Shown one piece after another: positions 35,603 to 46,635 of a stretch of 64,000 nucleotides of DNA. Position 1 is the stretch's first letter. Each line of letters starts with the position of its first letter. A program made the translations under genes and the position numbers. Source of the DNA: Nageia nagi (lineage: Eukaryota > Pinophyta). The notes under the pieces were generated by a model, which saw only the letters and a program-made list of their open reading frames with translations, was not told the DNA's origin and made no database searches. Location of the stretch: positions 23,498,001 to 23,562,000 of the forward strand of contig JBITNC010000001.1 in assembly GCA_050084985.1 (NCBI GenBank), read 5' to 3'.

Positions 35603-38600
35603 ATGGTTGAAACCTTCGTTCCTAAGCATATACTCGACGGTTCCAACTTTGGAATATGGGAACCTCGTATGAAAGCCGAGTTACAAGCAAGGAAGCTGTG
35701 GCAGATAGTTAGTGAAGACTTGGTTGCTCCTACCGATGAGAAGGCTCTTGAAGTATACAACTCAAAGAATGAGTTAGCAACTTTAATGATTTATTGTACA
35801 GTTTCAGATGATGTCCTTCTCATGATCTCTTCATCAACTTCAGTAAAGGAAGCTTGGGATAGGTTAAAGAAAATTTACCTTGGGTCCAAATTTTCAAGGA
35901 GGTTTACCATTCTACAAAAGTTGTTGCAGTATCGATAAAGTGAAGATGAAAGTGCCTCTATCTACTTAAACAAAATCATTGACCTCAGGACACAATTGGT
36001 TGGTTGTGGGTGCAACTGGATCAATGATGAGTTCATGGTCTTCATCATTCTTCAAAGCCTTACTACAAAGTTTAGCAACTTTGTCATGGTTATGGAAATA
36101 AGGCTCGATGATGAAGAAGATGTCATCTCACTTGATAACCTTTCTAGACTCCTTCTGAAGCATGAGGAAACTTTGAACAAGAAAATGTTGAACCTTTCTC
36201 CAAAAGACAATAGCATTGCTTTAGGAGCAACCAAAACTCCTTTCAAGAAAAAGTTCAAACATTACAAATTCAAAGATAACAAGTCCTCATCTACCTTCAG
36301 GAAGTATGACAAAAAGGGCAACAACAATCATGGCAACTACAGGCACAGGAATGACAAAGCTAGTTCAAGCAATCCAACACCTCAGGAAAAGTTTGATGGA
36401 AATTGTAACTTTTATGGTATCTTTGGGCACAAAGAGTATGATTGTCGCAAAAAGAAATTTGCTCAAAAAGGTAAGGGAAATGCAAATGTGAGAACTTTCA
36501 ATAATAGAAAGAAGAACAAGCATACTGCTACTGTTGCCTTCTACTTAATGACTCAACCTATTTCAAATGATTGGATTGTTAATTCAGGATGCACTAATCA
36601 CATGTGTTATGAAAAGGATAAGTTTGAAAACTTTCATAAGTACAAAAAGGATGCAGTTGTGATAGGTGATAATACAGTCCTTGATGTTCACGGAATAGGG
36701 AGTGTGAAGATTCATGGAAAGACTCTTGATAATGTCTTTTATGTGCCTAAACTAAGGATGAATCTCATCTCCATGATTCAGATTACAAGGAAAAGATGCT
36801 CATTTGCATTTACCTCACACTCCTAGTGTGTTAAGAAAGGACTTGCCACCTTGTTGAAAGGATCAGTAAAGGATGACCTTTATATTATGGATCAAGTACC
36901 TTCAAAGATTTGTCTTGCTGCAAATGTTTGTTCAAAAGGTAATCTTTGGCATCAACGATTAGGGCACCTTAACCACAAGATTATTCAAGATATGAAAAAT
37001 CAAGCACTTGTGGAAGGTTTACCTAATATTTCACCCACAATTGGTCTTTGTGAAAGGTGCATTCTAGGAAAGATGCATAGGCAAAAGTTTGAAAAAGATA
37101 AGGCAACTCGGGCTACTTGTCCTCTTCAGCTTGTGCATTCAGATTTGATGGGTCCTTTTCAGACTAAGTCACTAGGTGGAGCTTCTTATGTTTTGACCTT
37201 CATTGATGACTTCAGTAGGATGACATTTGGTTATCTACTTGAGCACAAGGATCAAACTTTTGACAGGTTTAGAGACTTCAAGGCACTTGTTGAAAATCAA
37301 GTTGATTTTAAGATCAAGATGCTGAGATCTAATAATGGGGGTGAGTATAATAGCAATGAGTTTAATGACTATTGTGTTAAACATGGGATTAAGCGACAAT
37401 TCACAATCCCTTACACCCCTCAGCAAAATGGAGTTGCTGAAAGGAAGAATCGCACCATTATGGAAATGGCAAGATGCATGTTGGGTAACCTTCCTAGTTT
37501 CTTATGGGGAGAAGCTGTTCACACTGCTATTCACACCCTAAATAGGTGTCCTACTAAGGCAGTTGAAGGTAAAACTCCATATGAAGCATGGACAGGAAAG
37601 AAACCTAACCTCTCACACTTCAGGGTCTTCGGTTGTGATGCATTTACCTTCATTACCTCAGAGAAAAGAAAGAAGCTAGATAAACGATCAGAAAAATGCA
37701 TCTTTGTGGGGTATGATAATCAGCATAGAGGTTACAGGCTCTACTCCTCATCCCATAAAATAGTCTTTATTTCTAGGGATGTCAAGTTCAATGAACTTTT
37801 TGAGGATACAACCTCTCATGCTAAGGTGTCTGATACAGATGATTCTTTGCTTGCACCAAACTGGTTGGATGATCATGTAGAGAAGTCACCACATGAGCAA
37901 AATTCTCCAGCATAGAGAATTACAAGGAGTATGACCTTGAATAACTCTTTATTTGCCAAAATTGATAATACACATGAGCCATCAACCTTCAAAGAAGCTT
38001 CCAAGCAAGAGTGTTGGATGGAAGCTATGAAAGTTGAGTATGAGGCACTCATGAAAAATGAAACTTGGGATTTGGTTCCTTATCCCAATGCGAAAAATGT
38101 GATTAGCAATAAATGGATATACAAGGTCAAGTACAATTCTGATGGAAAAATTGAAAAATACAAGGCAAGATTAGTGGCCAAAGGATTCACTCAAAAATAT
38201 GGTATTGATTATGAGGAAACCTTTGCTCCTGTGGCCAAGATGCCTACTGTCAGAATAATCCTTGCTCTTTCTGCAGGTCAAGGATGGAAAGCTTTTCAAC
38301 TTGATGTCAAAAGTGCATTTCTCAATGGTGACTTAGATGTTGAAATCTACATGAATCAACCAGAAGGATTTATTCTAGAAGGAAAAGAGTCTCTTGTGTG
38401 TAAGTTAAAGAAGTCTTTGTATAGACTTAAGCAAGCACCTAGAGCATGGTACAAGAAAATTTCAGGATTCTTTGCAGATATTGGTTTTTTCAAGTGCTTC
38501 TCAGATTCAGATCTATATGTACTCAATCAAGGAAAAGACGTGGTCATAATTCTCCTTTATGTGGATGATCTTCTCATAATAGGTAATAATATTGAAATCA

Positions 38601-39580
38601 TCCAAGAGTGCATCTTCAAACTCAAGGCAACATTTGAAATGACTGATCTAGGTCTATTGCATTACTATCTTGGGATGCAAGTATACCAACACAAAGATTG
38701 TACTTATCTTAGTCAATCTAAGTATATATCAGACATCTTGCAAAATTTTGGAATGGAGGAGTGTAAATATGCTGCAATACCTATTTCTCCTGGAATCATT
38801 GTATCATTGAGCTCAGATTCTCAGTTGGCTGATGCTACAGCTTATAGATAATTGATTGGTAGTCTTCTGTATCTGACTATCTCTCATCCTGATATTGCCT
38901 TTACAGTGAATCTGATGGCACGATTCATGCAAAAACCATCTATTGAACACCTCAATGCTATTAAGCAAATCTTGAGGTATGTTGCAGGGACAAAGGATCT
39001 TGCTCTTAAGTATTCTAAAGTGCCCTCGATTATTCTCTCAGGGTTCTCAGATTTTGATTATGGGGGTGATAGAGATGACAGAAAATCAACCTCTGCATAT
39101 GTGTTTAGCATTGGTTTAGGTGCTATCTCTTGGGCTTCCAAGAAGCAACCTCCTGTGACTCTTTCTACCATCGAAGTCGAATATCGAGCCATATCTGTTG
39201 TCGCCCAAGAAGCTATTTGGCTAAGACATCTTCTAAATGAAATTGGGTATAAGCAAAATGGCCCATCTCTTATTTCGTCAGATAATCAATCAGCTATCTC
39301 TTTGGCTAAGAATCTTGTATTCCATCAGCGAACCAAACATGTAGAAATCCAAGCTCATTTTATCAGGGAGAAGGTTCCAGATGACATCATACACTTACAG
39401 TATTGTCCATCTACTGAAAACTTCGCTGATTTGTTCACCAAGCCCCTTTCTAAAGCTCAGTTTTGCAAGCTTAGGGATTCTCTCAGGTTGGTGAAGTTGC
39501 CCTCAAGGGGAGTGAAGTTTAAACTTTTGTTAGTGATGACAACTTCACCTCTAAGAGGCCTTTTTGATTGTACATTCTAG
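35603..39580 (+). pseudogene. Copia-2 gag-pol polyprotein, one frame with four stops
   Basis: A single frame of 1326 codons without any frameshift, interrupted by stops at 35936, 36824, 37913 and 38849. I chose the ATG at 35603 because gag homology (LDGSNFGIWEPRMKAEL) starts soon after; 24 in-frame codons upstream are leader. Order: gag (35603-36400), zinc knuckle (36404-36445), protease (near 36570-36800), GAG-pre and integrase (36850-37700), reverse transcriptase (37990-38850), RNase H (38990-39480). The integrase keeps the first Asp (37142) and Glu (37439). Reverse transcriptase keeps YVDD (38558-38569). Three other motifs are altered: zinc-knuckle second Cys to Tyr (36413), protease Asp to Asn in DSG (36581), integrase second Asp to Asn (37331). 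The stop codons can be explained by C-to-T or G-to-A; the Copia-1 relative has CAA where stops 3 and 4 lie. Codon-level comparison to family is from general knowledge of copia motifs. Confidence 0.95.
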
Positions 39581-40330
39581 ACCTCCGTGGTAAGTTTGCT
39601 CTGCATGACAAACTTGTACAATTGTTGTTATAGAGTGTTGATTATTTGATATCTCAATGGTAAGTTTGCTCTGCATGACAAACTTGTTGTACATTTTATA
39701 CCTCCGTGGTAAGTTTGCTCTGCGTGAGAAACTTGTTGTACAAATTTTGAGCATATAATTAATATACCTCCGTGGTAAGTTCGCTCTACGTGAGGAACTT
39801 GTTGTACATTTTAGACCTTCGTGGTGAGTTTGCTCTACGTGAGAAACTCATTGTACAATTTTTATGCTCTATTTAAAATCAACACATGTCTATATACAAC
39901 AGGTGACTATGAGTGATGGCTTGGCATCTCCGTGATGGCTTATAGTGCACCATTGATCAGTTATTTATAAGATGGCATTATTTGATTCTCTTATTTGAAT
40001 ATATGATGCATCTAACTGATTTTGTTCATGAGTTGCTTGTAGCATGTAGGATCTTCTTCAGAAATGCAGGTTACTCACCTTATGAAAGCAAGCTCATGGA
40101 GACTCACATGTCAACTTAAAGTTGATCGACTACAATGTACAGTGAAACCAGTTTTGGTTAATGATTGTATTGTAAACCATTTTTTGTCAAATGGTAATGT
40201 AGTGAGTCTCACACTAGTTCTCAAAAGATTCTCAAATATGTAAATGTTCTCATCTCCACTTGTATCTCTATGGAGGAGAACTCTCTCTTACTCTCTCTCT
40301 TCTCTCTTCTACGCTCTATCCCAATATTGC
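39581..40330 (+). other. Copia-2 3' untranslated region
   Basis: Begins with five hairpin repeats (39592-39849), then a segment shared with Copia-1 and the non-autonomous element at 43859-48608, including TCAACTTAAAGTTGA (40119-40133), which can also fold back, and a CT-rich tract (CTCTCTCTTCTCTCTTC) before the polypurine tract. Confidence 0.8.
39592..39849 (+). repeat. Five tandem hairpin repeats
   Basis: Each unit has the form ACCTCCGTGG, then a stem-loop, then TTGTACA. The stems are at 39592-39615, 39662-39685, 39711-39734, 39777-39800 and 39826-39849. Arms: AAGTTTG/CAAACTT (twice), AAGTTT/AAACTT, AAGTTC/GAACTT and GAGTTT/AAACTC. The fourth and fifth show paired changes that keep pairing. 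The loop consensus is GCTCTGCGTGAG. Confidence 0.9.
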
Positions 40331-40332
40331 AT

Positions 40333-40342
40333 TAAGGGGGAG
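40333..40342 (+). promoter_or_regulatory. Copia-2 polypurine tract
   Basis: AAGGGGGAG directly before the right LTR; homologous to AAGGAGGAG in Copia-1. Confidence 0.85.
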
Positions 40343-40839
40343 TGTTAGAATTTGTAATGAAATATTGTGAATATCTAAACTCCTTGTAAATTCAATTAAT
40401 CACTTAAGGGTATGTAGATACCTTAAGAGATTAATTGAATTCTTTAATATGTAGACTTTGACTTTACCAAAGTGGTTAGTTGGTAGGTTAAAGTTAGGTG
40501 ATACATTTAATGTAACCTTAACCTTACCCTTGGGTTAAAGGAAGGTTAGGGAGGTGCTCTCAAGCTATAAATAGAGGGCCTCTCCTCTTGTAACATATCT
40601 AAGTTTTGGAGTAAGATTAATCTACTTGGTTGTGTAGGAGAGAGCAAGAGAATAGTTGTAAGAGAGACATAGATTGAGAATAGAGAACTAGTTGTGGATG
40701 TACTCCCAAGGAGGGAGGAACCACATTATATTGGTGTCATATTGTGTGAATGATGTTCTTAGAATTATAGATGATGAATGATTTAGCTTCCTAGTCTTAG
40801 ATCCTAGAGGATTTGTTTAGATCTAATTCAAATCCTTCA
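40343..40839 (+). repeat. Copia-2 right LTR (497 bp)
   Basis: TGTTAGAATTTG to AATCCTTCA. TATA box at 40566-40573. Contains the inverted pair TTAAGGGTATGTAGATACC-like near the 5' end, which also occurs in the other copia LTRs here (TATCTTTAGATACC at 43927). Confidence 0.95.
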
Positions 40840-41096
40840 ATTATCTCTTCATGGTGGTGACCCCTTCTTCTTCAAGACCTCCAGTGCTTCTTAAGGGAGA
40901 TTTTTTAGCATCATAACTTTTTTATCTTTGTAAAAATCCCCAAGTAAATCTTAAAGGGGGATGTTGTAATTGTTATCATTTCTTGGCACTTTGCTTCTTT
41001 GTGAAATCCCCAAGTAAAGCTTAAAGGGGGATGTTGGAATTGTAATCTTTTCTTAGCACTTTTCTTCTTTGTAAACTCCCCAAGTTTAAAAGGTGA
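40840..41096 (+). other. Residual internal end of the 'Y' element with triplicated polypurine tract
   Basis: Three 70 bp units start at 40941, 41011 and 41081 with CCCCAAGT, followed in the first two by CTTAAAGGGGGATGTTG. Each therefore contains a polypurine tract plus a copy of the LTR start; the third (TTTAAAAGGTGA) abuts the real LTR. No coding sequence. Confidence 0.75.
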
Positions 41097-42192
41097 TGTT
41101 AGAATTTATAACCTTTGCTTGGTTAGTTTAGGTGTAGAGGTTAAATATTTATCCTCTATTTTAGGTTTTTTGGTGTAAGAAATATTACAAAATAATCCTT
41201 ACATGTATTTTTATTGGAATGTATAATGCATTATTGTAAGGTTTAGTAATAATCATCTTTGTAAATTCACTAATAGTTAATGGTATCACTAGATACCTTA
41301 ACTATTTAAGTGAATATGATAATGTAACTTGTCCTACACTCCATGTCATGAGCATGCCCCTTGGGTAAAAGGGAGTAGCATGTTATACCTTTGTACAATG
41401 GTTAAAAGGATGATCTAAATGGGGATTTTGGCCTATAAATAGAAGGCCCCCTCTTTGTGATCACTCACCAATTTGTGAAGCAAAGATATGCTCTAGGATA
41501 GTCTTTAGAAGATGAGATTAGGAGAATTGTAAGAGATTTGTATTTATGAATGAAGTAAGATCTAGTTAGTGGATGTACTTCTAGTTGGAGAGATCATTGT
41601 ATATCTTGAGTCACTTTGTGAGATTGTCTTCTTGAGTTACCTTGATTTTAGTATGAGCTTCCATGAGATCTTGATAGTTTAGGATTGTATTAGTTATATT
41701 TCAATCCCTTTAATTTTTTTCTCTTATGAACTTGTGAATATTCTCACAAATTTGTGAAAATAATTCATTTTTTTATTCCTCATTTAAGATGATTCTAGAA
41801 TGGGAGTTACATTAATTTGTAACTTCTTCTAGAATGGGTGTTATTTTATAACTACCACCTTTCCTATTACAAGGTGGCAAGTTTAGATTATGGGAGTTAC
41901 TTTGTAACTCCCTCTCTCCATCTCTATTTATTGATGTACTTTATTCTATTTTCTTCATCTAGGAATTCTTCTAAATCTTTGTAATGAGCTCTTTATAGTT
42001 CTCTTATATTTTTCTTTGGCCTTTTCCCATTTTTGTAATTTTTGGAGGGTTTTTTCTTTATTTTACCCCTTAAAAAATTCTTGTCTCTCTCCATTTTGTG
42101 GTTGCTCACTCCTAATGGTATAGTTTATAATCTTGCCTTATTTTTTTACTTTCAAGATTTAGTTTATTTCGATCCTCCTAAAATTTCTAACA
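41097..42192 (+). repeat. 3' LTR of the 'Y' element (about 588 bp without the nested LTR)
   Basis: TGTTAGAATTTATAACC to AAATTTCTAACA, inverted termini, preceded by a polypurine tract. Its 5' partner is the inverted fragment at 24132-24390. The segment is absent at the equivalent point of the other giant LTR (54945/54946), which marks it as an insertion at the X/Z junction. Contains the solo LTR 41212-41714. Confidence 0.75.
41212..41714 (+). mobile_element. Solo LTR of the Copia-1 family
   Basis: 503 bp matching the Copia-1 left LTR, flanked by a perfect 5 bp duplication ATTTT (41207-41211 and 41715-41719). Both terminal dinucleotides are changed: TG to TA and CA to TA. TATA box at 41434-41441 (TATAAATAGAAGG). 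No internal sequence remains, as expected after LTR-LTR recombination. Confidence 0.9.
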
Positions 42193-43858
42193 AATACCCA
42201 TGTTCTTTATTTTGATTTTGAACTTTTTGCAAACATTTATGCATTCACATTGGTTGGGTGGAAGTAGTTCAAGCTTTTTTTAAAACCCCTCCTCTCCAAA
42301 ATGTCAAATGATCATATCTTGCTTAAATTTCATTCTTTTTAAATTCCAAAGGGGGTGGATGCTCCTCACCATTCTACACATGATCCTCAATTTTCACTCT
42401 TTTTCATTTTTCTTGAAAAATGAAGGTTGTTAGCCTTCTCATGGATTTTGAGAAATTTTTCATTTTTTAGACCAAATGTACTTTGGTGCTCAAATGTGCT
42501 TTTGGTGCATTTTGCATGCTCCATAGCCTTTGTTGACCATCTCAAAAATGTATTTTGCATACTCCATTGGTGTTTGATGATACAAAAGCTTTAAAATATG
42601 TGACTACCTCTATCTTGTGTATTTTTATCCATTTTGCTTGCTCTTTGGACTAAATAATGCAAATTTAAAATGGGTATGTACATATGAACTCTTGTGAATT
42701 TTGAAATTTTGACCCAAACTCATGAATTAGTCTACTAGATGCTTTTTTTTGTAGTTTGATATCATCAACCCATGTCAAATCCCCACCTAGAATTTTGGGC
42801 ACTCAAACTTTTTTAAAAATGAAACTTTTAAAGCTTAAACATGTTTGCAATATACCCCTTAATGCACCCACATGCCCAAAATTTTATTTTCCTCAAAATT
42901 CAACTTCATCATTTGGAGATAGGCACCAAAATACACACCTTTGATGTCATCAAAGATATGCAAATCCCTACCTAGAAATTTGGGGGTCCAAATTGGTCAA
43001 AAATAAAAATGTCAAAGTTTAATATTGCTTAGAATCACGTTCTCCATGCATCCCTATGCTCAAAATTTTATTTTTATCAAAAATCAACATCATAATTTGA
43101 AGGTTGGCACTAAATTTACCCTTTGATGTCATCAAAGGCATGCAAATCCCCACCTAAAAATTTTAGGAGTCAAACTTGATCAAAACTAAATATTTCAAAG
43201 TTTAATATTGCTTAGAATCACCTTCTCCATACATCCCTATGCTCAAAATTTTATTTTTATCAAAAATCAACTCCATCATTTAGAGGTAGGCACCAAAATT
43301 CACCCCTTTGATGTCATCAACAGCATGCAAATCCCTACCTAGAATTTTGGGTTTCCAAAATTGTTCAAAATTAAAAAAAAAATTGAAGTTCATTTGTTCT
43401 TATAATCACCTCCTTGATTCATCCACATGCCCAACATTTTATTTTTCTCAAAATTCAACTTCACCCCTTGAAGATAGGCATCAAAATTCATCCCTTTGAT
43501 GTCATCAAAGGCATGTAAATCTCCACCCAAAATTTTGGGTATCTAAACTTGTTCAAAATTATCCAAACTTGTTCAAAATTTAAAAATTTGAAGTTTAAAT
43601 ATTTGTAGAATCAACTCCTTGAAGATAGGCATAAAAAGTCACCCCTTTGGTCTCATTAAAGGCATGCAAATCCCTATCTAGAATTTGAATATCCAAACTT
43701 AATAAAAAAATTGAAGTTTAAATGTTCTTAGAATCACCTCCTTGATGCACCCATGTTCTCAAAAATAAATTTTGAAACTTCAAAATTTTCATCTTTTGGT
43801 ATGGCCAGAAGGTTGGCATCGATTTTTTGTATTTGATGGCATTAAATAGCCTCAAATT
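42193..43858 (-). repeat. Giant-LTR piece 'Z' of the left LTR, with 182 bp tandem array
   Basis: Aligns with 54946-56520. Tandem units of about 182 bp start with TTTGATRTCATCAA near 42757, 42941, 43122, 43302, 43493, and degenerate ones near 43654 and 43832. Interrupted at 43858 by the non-autonomous copia. Strand is given for the element (minus), as set by the TATA box and primer site of the right LTR. Confidence 0.8.
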
Positions 43859-44340
43859 TGTTGGAAATTGTAATGTAATATTGTGTAATATTTCTCTTTA
43901 ATATAAATTCACTTAATGCTTAAAGTATCTTTAGATACCTTAAAGCATTAAGAGAATAAATATAGAAAGAAATAAATATAGAAACATCTTTAACCTTTCC
44001 CTTGGGTAAAAGGAAGGTTAAAGGGTAGATTTATTCTTATAAATAGAGAGGTACTCCTCTCATTATGTAACTTTATCTAACTTGATAAAGCATGGTAATG
44101 CTTGTTTTGTAGAGATGTTCTTGTAAGAGCTTTGTTGAGAATTTGTAGGAGAGTTATCTTCTGAGAAAGTAATAGAATGATGGTTCAAAGTAAATGTACT
44201 CCCAAGAGATGGAGGAACCACTATACATGATGCATTATCTTTTGTGTGATTGTTACTTGGTTTGCTAGATGGATGAATGGTAGATTTGTTGGAGAAACTT
44301 CAAAGTGATCTTGGTTATATGGAATCCTTCAATTCCATCA
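43859..44340 (+). repeat. Left LTR of the non-autonomous copia
   Basis: TGTTGGAAATTG to CAATTCCATCA, 482 bp, TATA box at 44038-44045. Confidence 0.9.
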
Positions 44341-46635
44341 AGTGGTATTAGATCCATTCTTAGAGTCTCTGCCTTGACAACCTTGAATGTCCATTCCTCT
44401 TCTCTTTCCATCTAGATTATTGAGGTAAAAAGGTTTGAAGGTATAATCTACCTCTTCCTATCAACATTTTGCTAAGCTCTTTTGGTTTCTTGATGATGAG
44501 ATTAAGTCTTCAATTTTTACTATGCATTATTTTTTTTAACTAACAATTTGTTAGTTGCAATTTTTTAGTAAAATTGCTTAATGTGTAGTAATAATATGCA
44601 ATTTTTTGAGTAAATTTACTTAGATGGGTTGTTATAGCTTAAAATTACAAGTTTCTATTTAGTATAGAAATAATTAAAGTTTTTTAGTCTATACAACACT
44701 ATAATGCTATTGCATAAATTTTTACAATATGTTTGTAAAAACTAAAGTGCATGTATGCATGAAAAATATGATTATTTTTGCATGCAATATTTAAAAAAAA
44801 ATAAGAATATATATTTGTTAAATTTTTTTGTATTTTTTTTTAAATTCAATTTTTGTATTTTAAAAAAATATATAATATAGTTTTCTTTTATTTTCTATAT
44901 ATATATTTTAAAAAAATAAAATTTATTTTAAAAAGTAATAAAAAATATTTTTTTGGTCCCTATTGGGGCATGCACGACATGCAACTAATGGCCCTTTGTT
45001 GGGACATGTGTAGCTTGCAACTAGTAGTCCCTAGTGGGCATGCATGGATTTGGTCAAGGGCCCCCATTCAGGTGGCATGTGCAGCTCTAGTCGATGACCC
45101 CCCCTTTGGGGTGGCATGAATAGCATAGGCTAATAGCCCCCTTTTGGGGTGGCACACATGGACCTGGCCAATGGCCCCCCTTGGGGTGATGCATTTGATG
45201 TAGGTTGACTACTCCCCTTAGGGTGGTGCATTCAACACTGGCTGGCCGCCCCTCCATAGAGGAGGTGCATGGCTTAAGATGGTGGCCCCTCTCTTAGAGT
45301 GGCATGCTTGGCTTTGGCTGACAACCCTCAATTTTTTTTATTATCTTTTATATCAAAAAATAAGAGTTTTTTAAAAAAATAGATTTTCCAAGAAAAAAAA
45401 ATTTTAAAGGGGTAATTTTTATGAGAGTTCCATTAAAAAAGAGGATTGGTATTTTTTCGTGGCCTTTTCTAACATGGGTACTCTATGTTTTTCTTTTTTT
45501 TAAAAAAAGAGAAAAATAAAAGTTGCTTTAAAAAAAAAATAGAGGAATCTTATTTTTAGAAAAAGTGAACTTTTTAATATTATGGAAGGGTGACCTATAT
45601 GTGAATTATAATTTTGATATATATTTTAATAGCTTTAATAGCTTTTTAAGTAATAATGTTGTAAATATAGTACTTGATAAGTATCAAATCTTTTCTTATA
45701 GTTTTGGACAAAATTTTTAAGGTAAAATACTCTGATAATTTGCACATTCTTTGCCTTATGTGGTAATTTTTAATAATCAAAGTTAATTAGAGTAATTCAT
45801 TGCAGCCATTATTGTGCAAGTATTGCAATTTCTTTTAACATTGGACATATAAAAATCAATTTAATTGATAGCATTAATTGATAATATCTAATATATTGAT
45901 AATTAAGTATACACTTAATTAAAATCAAGATTTTTGATGCACATTGCAAATTTGTTTTGGATATGCATAGTGTGGATATGCATAATGTGATGTGTTTGGA
46001 TGTGCATAATGCTTGAAATTTAAGTAAAAATATCTTTCAAACTTTAATATGCACTATTCTTCTTGATTACAATGATATGCAAATGTGTTGTGGGTGTGCA
46101 TTGTGTTTAAAGTGAGAATTTAATGATAATTCCCTTCAAACTTTGATATTCAAAATCTTTATTGGTTGCATATTAGAAATGATTAATAATGTGCATTGAA
46201 CTCTAAAATTGATATTTGTGTATCTCTACACATTTGTTATATCAAATAGTTGATATGAAAATTTTTCAACTTCCAAAATTAATTTTTGAAGTAAAAGTTT
46301 ATGTAGGATTTCTTCAAACATTACTATCCTCATTCATTGTGCACATTATTTTTATCCTAGTTGGATCCTTTTTTGTGGTTGTGCACACATGTTGGTTTGA
46401 GTAGAGTTTGTAAAATTACTCAATATTGAAATTGTTATGAATTAATCCTTAAATTTTTGTTTGTGCACCTTGGTTAATATACATGTTGAAGTGAAAGTTT
46501 TTAAACTTTTTTTACAAAATTTTTTGAGGATATTGATATGCAATATTAACCTTTATTTGGAAAGGAAGTGTACAAGTACCTTTGAGAAATGTACATTCCT
46601 CTCTACATGTGTAGAGTTTTGTAATATGCTTCAAT
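44341..46635 (+). other. Leader and interior of the non-autonomous copia, no gene
   Basis: Begins with the primer site, then AT-rich sequence with long A/T runs and one GC-rich tandem array (44951-45330). The short frames at 44853-45119, 46216-46404 and 46461-46643 are not recognisable as proteins. The last two lie in partly duplicated sequence (TTGAAGTGAAAGTTT and TTGAAGTAAAAGTTT). Confidence 0.6.
44951..45330 (+). repeat. GC-rich tandem array, about ten 38-40 bp units each with a small palindrome
   Basis: The unit consensus is GGCCCCTTTTGGGGTGGCATGCATGG plus a TGGCTGA-like part. Palindromic cores at 44958, 44992, 45029, 45061, 45098, 45137, 45175, 45214, 45251 and 45290. Core arms include CCCC/GGGG, CCC/GGG, CCTCC/GGAGG and CTCT/AGAG. 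Confidence 0.8.

Larger units (their letters stand above)
31831..40839 (+). mobile_element. Copia-2: near-complete, young Ty1/copia element
   Basis: Contains left LTR (cut by the gap), primer site, a 3.4 kb leader, a single-frame gag-pol, a 0.76 kb 3' untranslated region with hairpin repeats, polypurine tract and right LTR. The comparable 389 bp of the two LTRs differ at 5 positions (1.3 percent) with no indel, so it is the youngest element here. It is inserted in the internal region of the Y element; the right flank begins ATTAT, the left flank is in the gap. It cannot move alone: four in-frame stops, with protease and integrase catalytic residues altered. Confidence 0.9.

Noticed and set aside
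42757-43850. CRISPR-like array (regular repeats)
   Set aside because: The 182 bp units are directly adjacent, with no unique spacers, in a plant LTR.
45500-45545. Poly(A) tail of a LINE or SINE
   Set aside because: A runs here occur on both strands throughout the leader and are not preceded by a LINE-like frame or flanked by target duplications.
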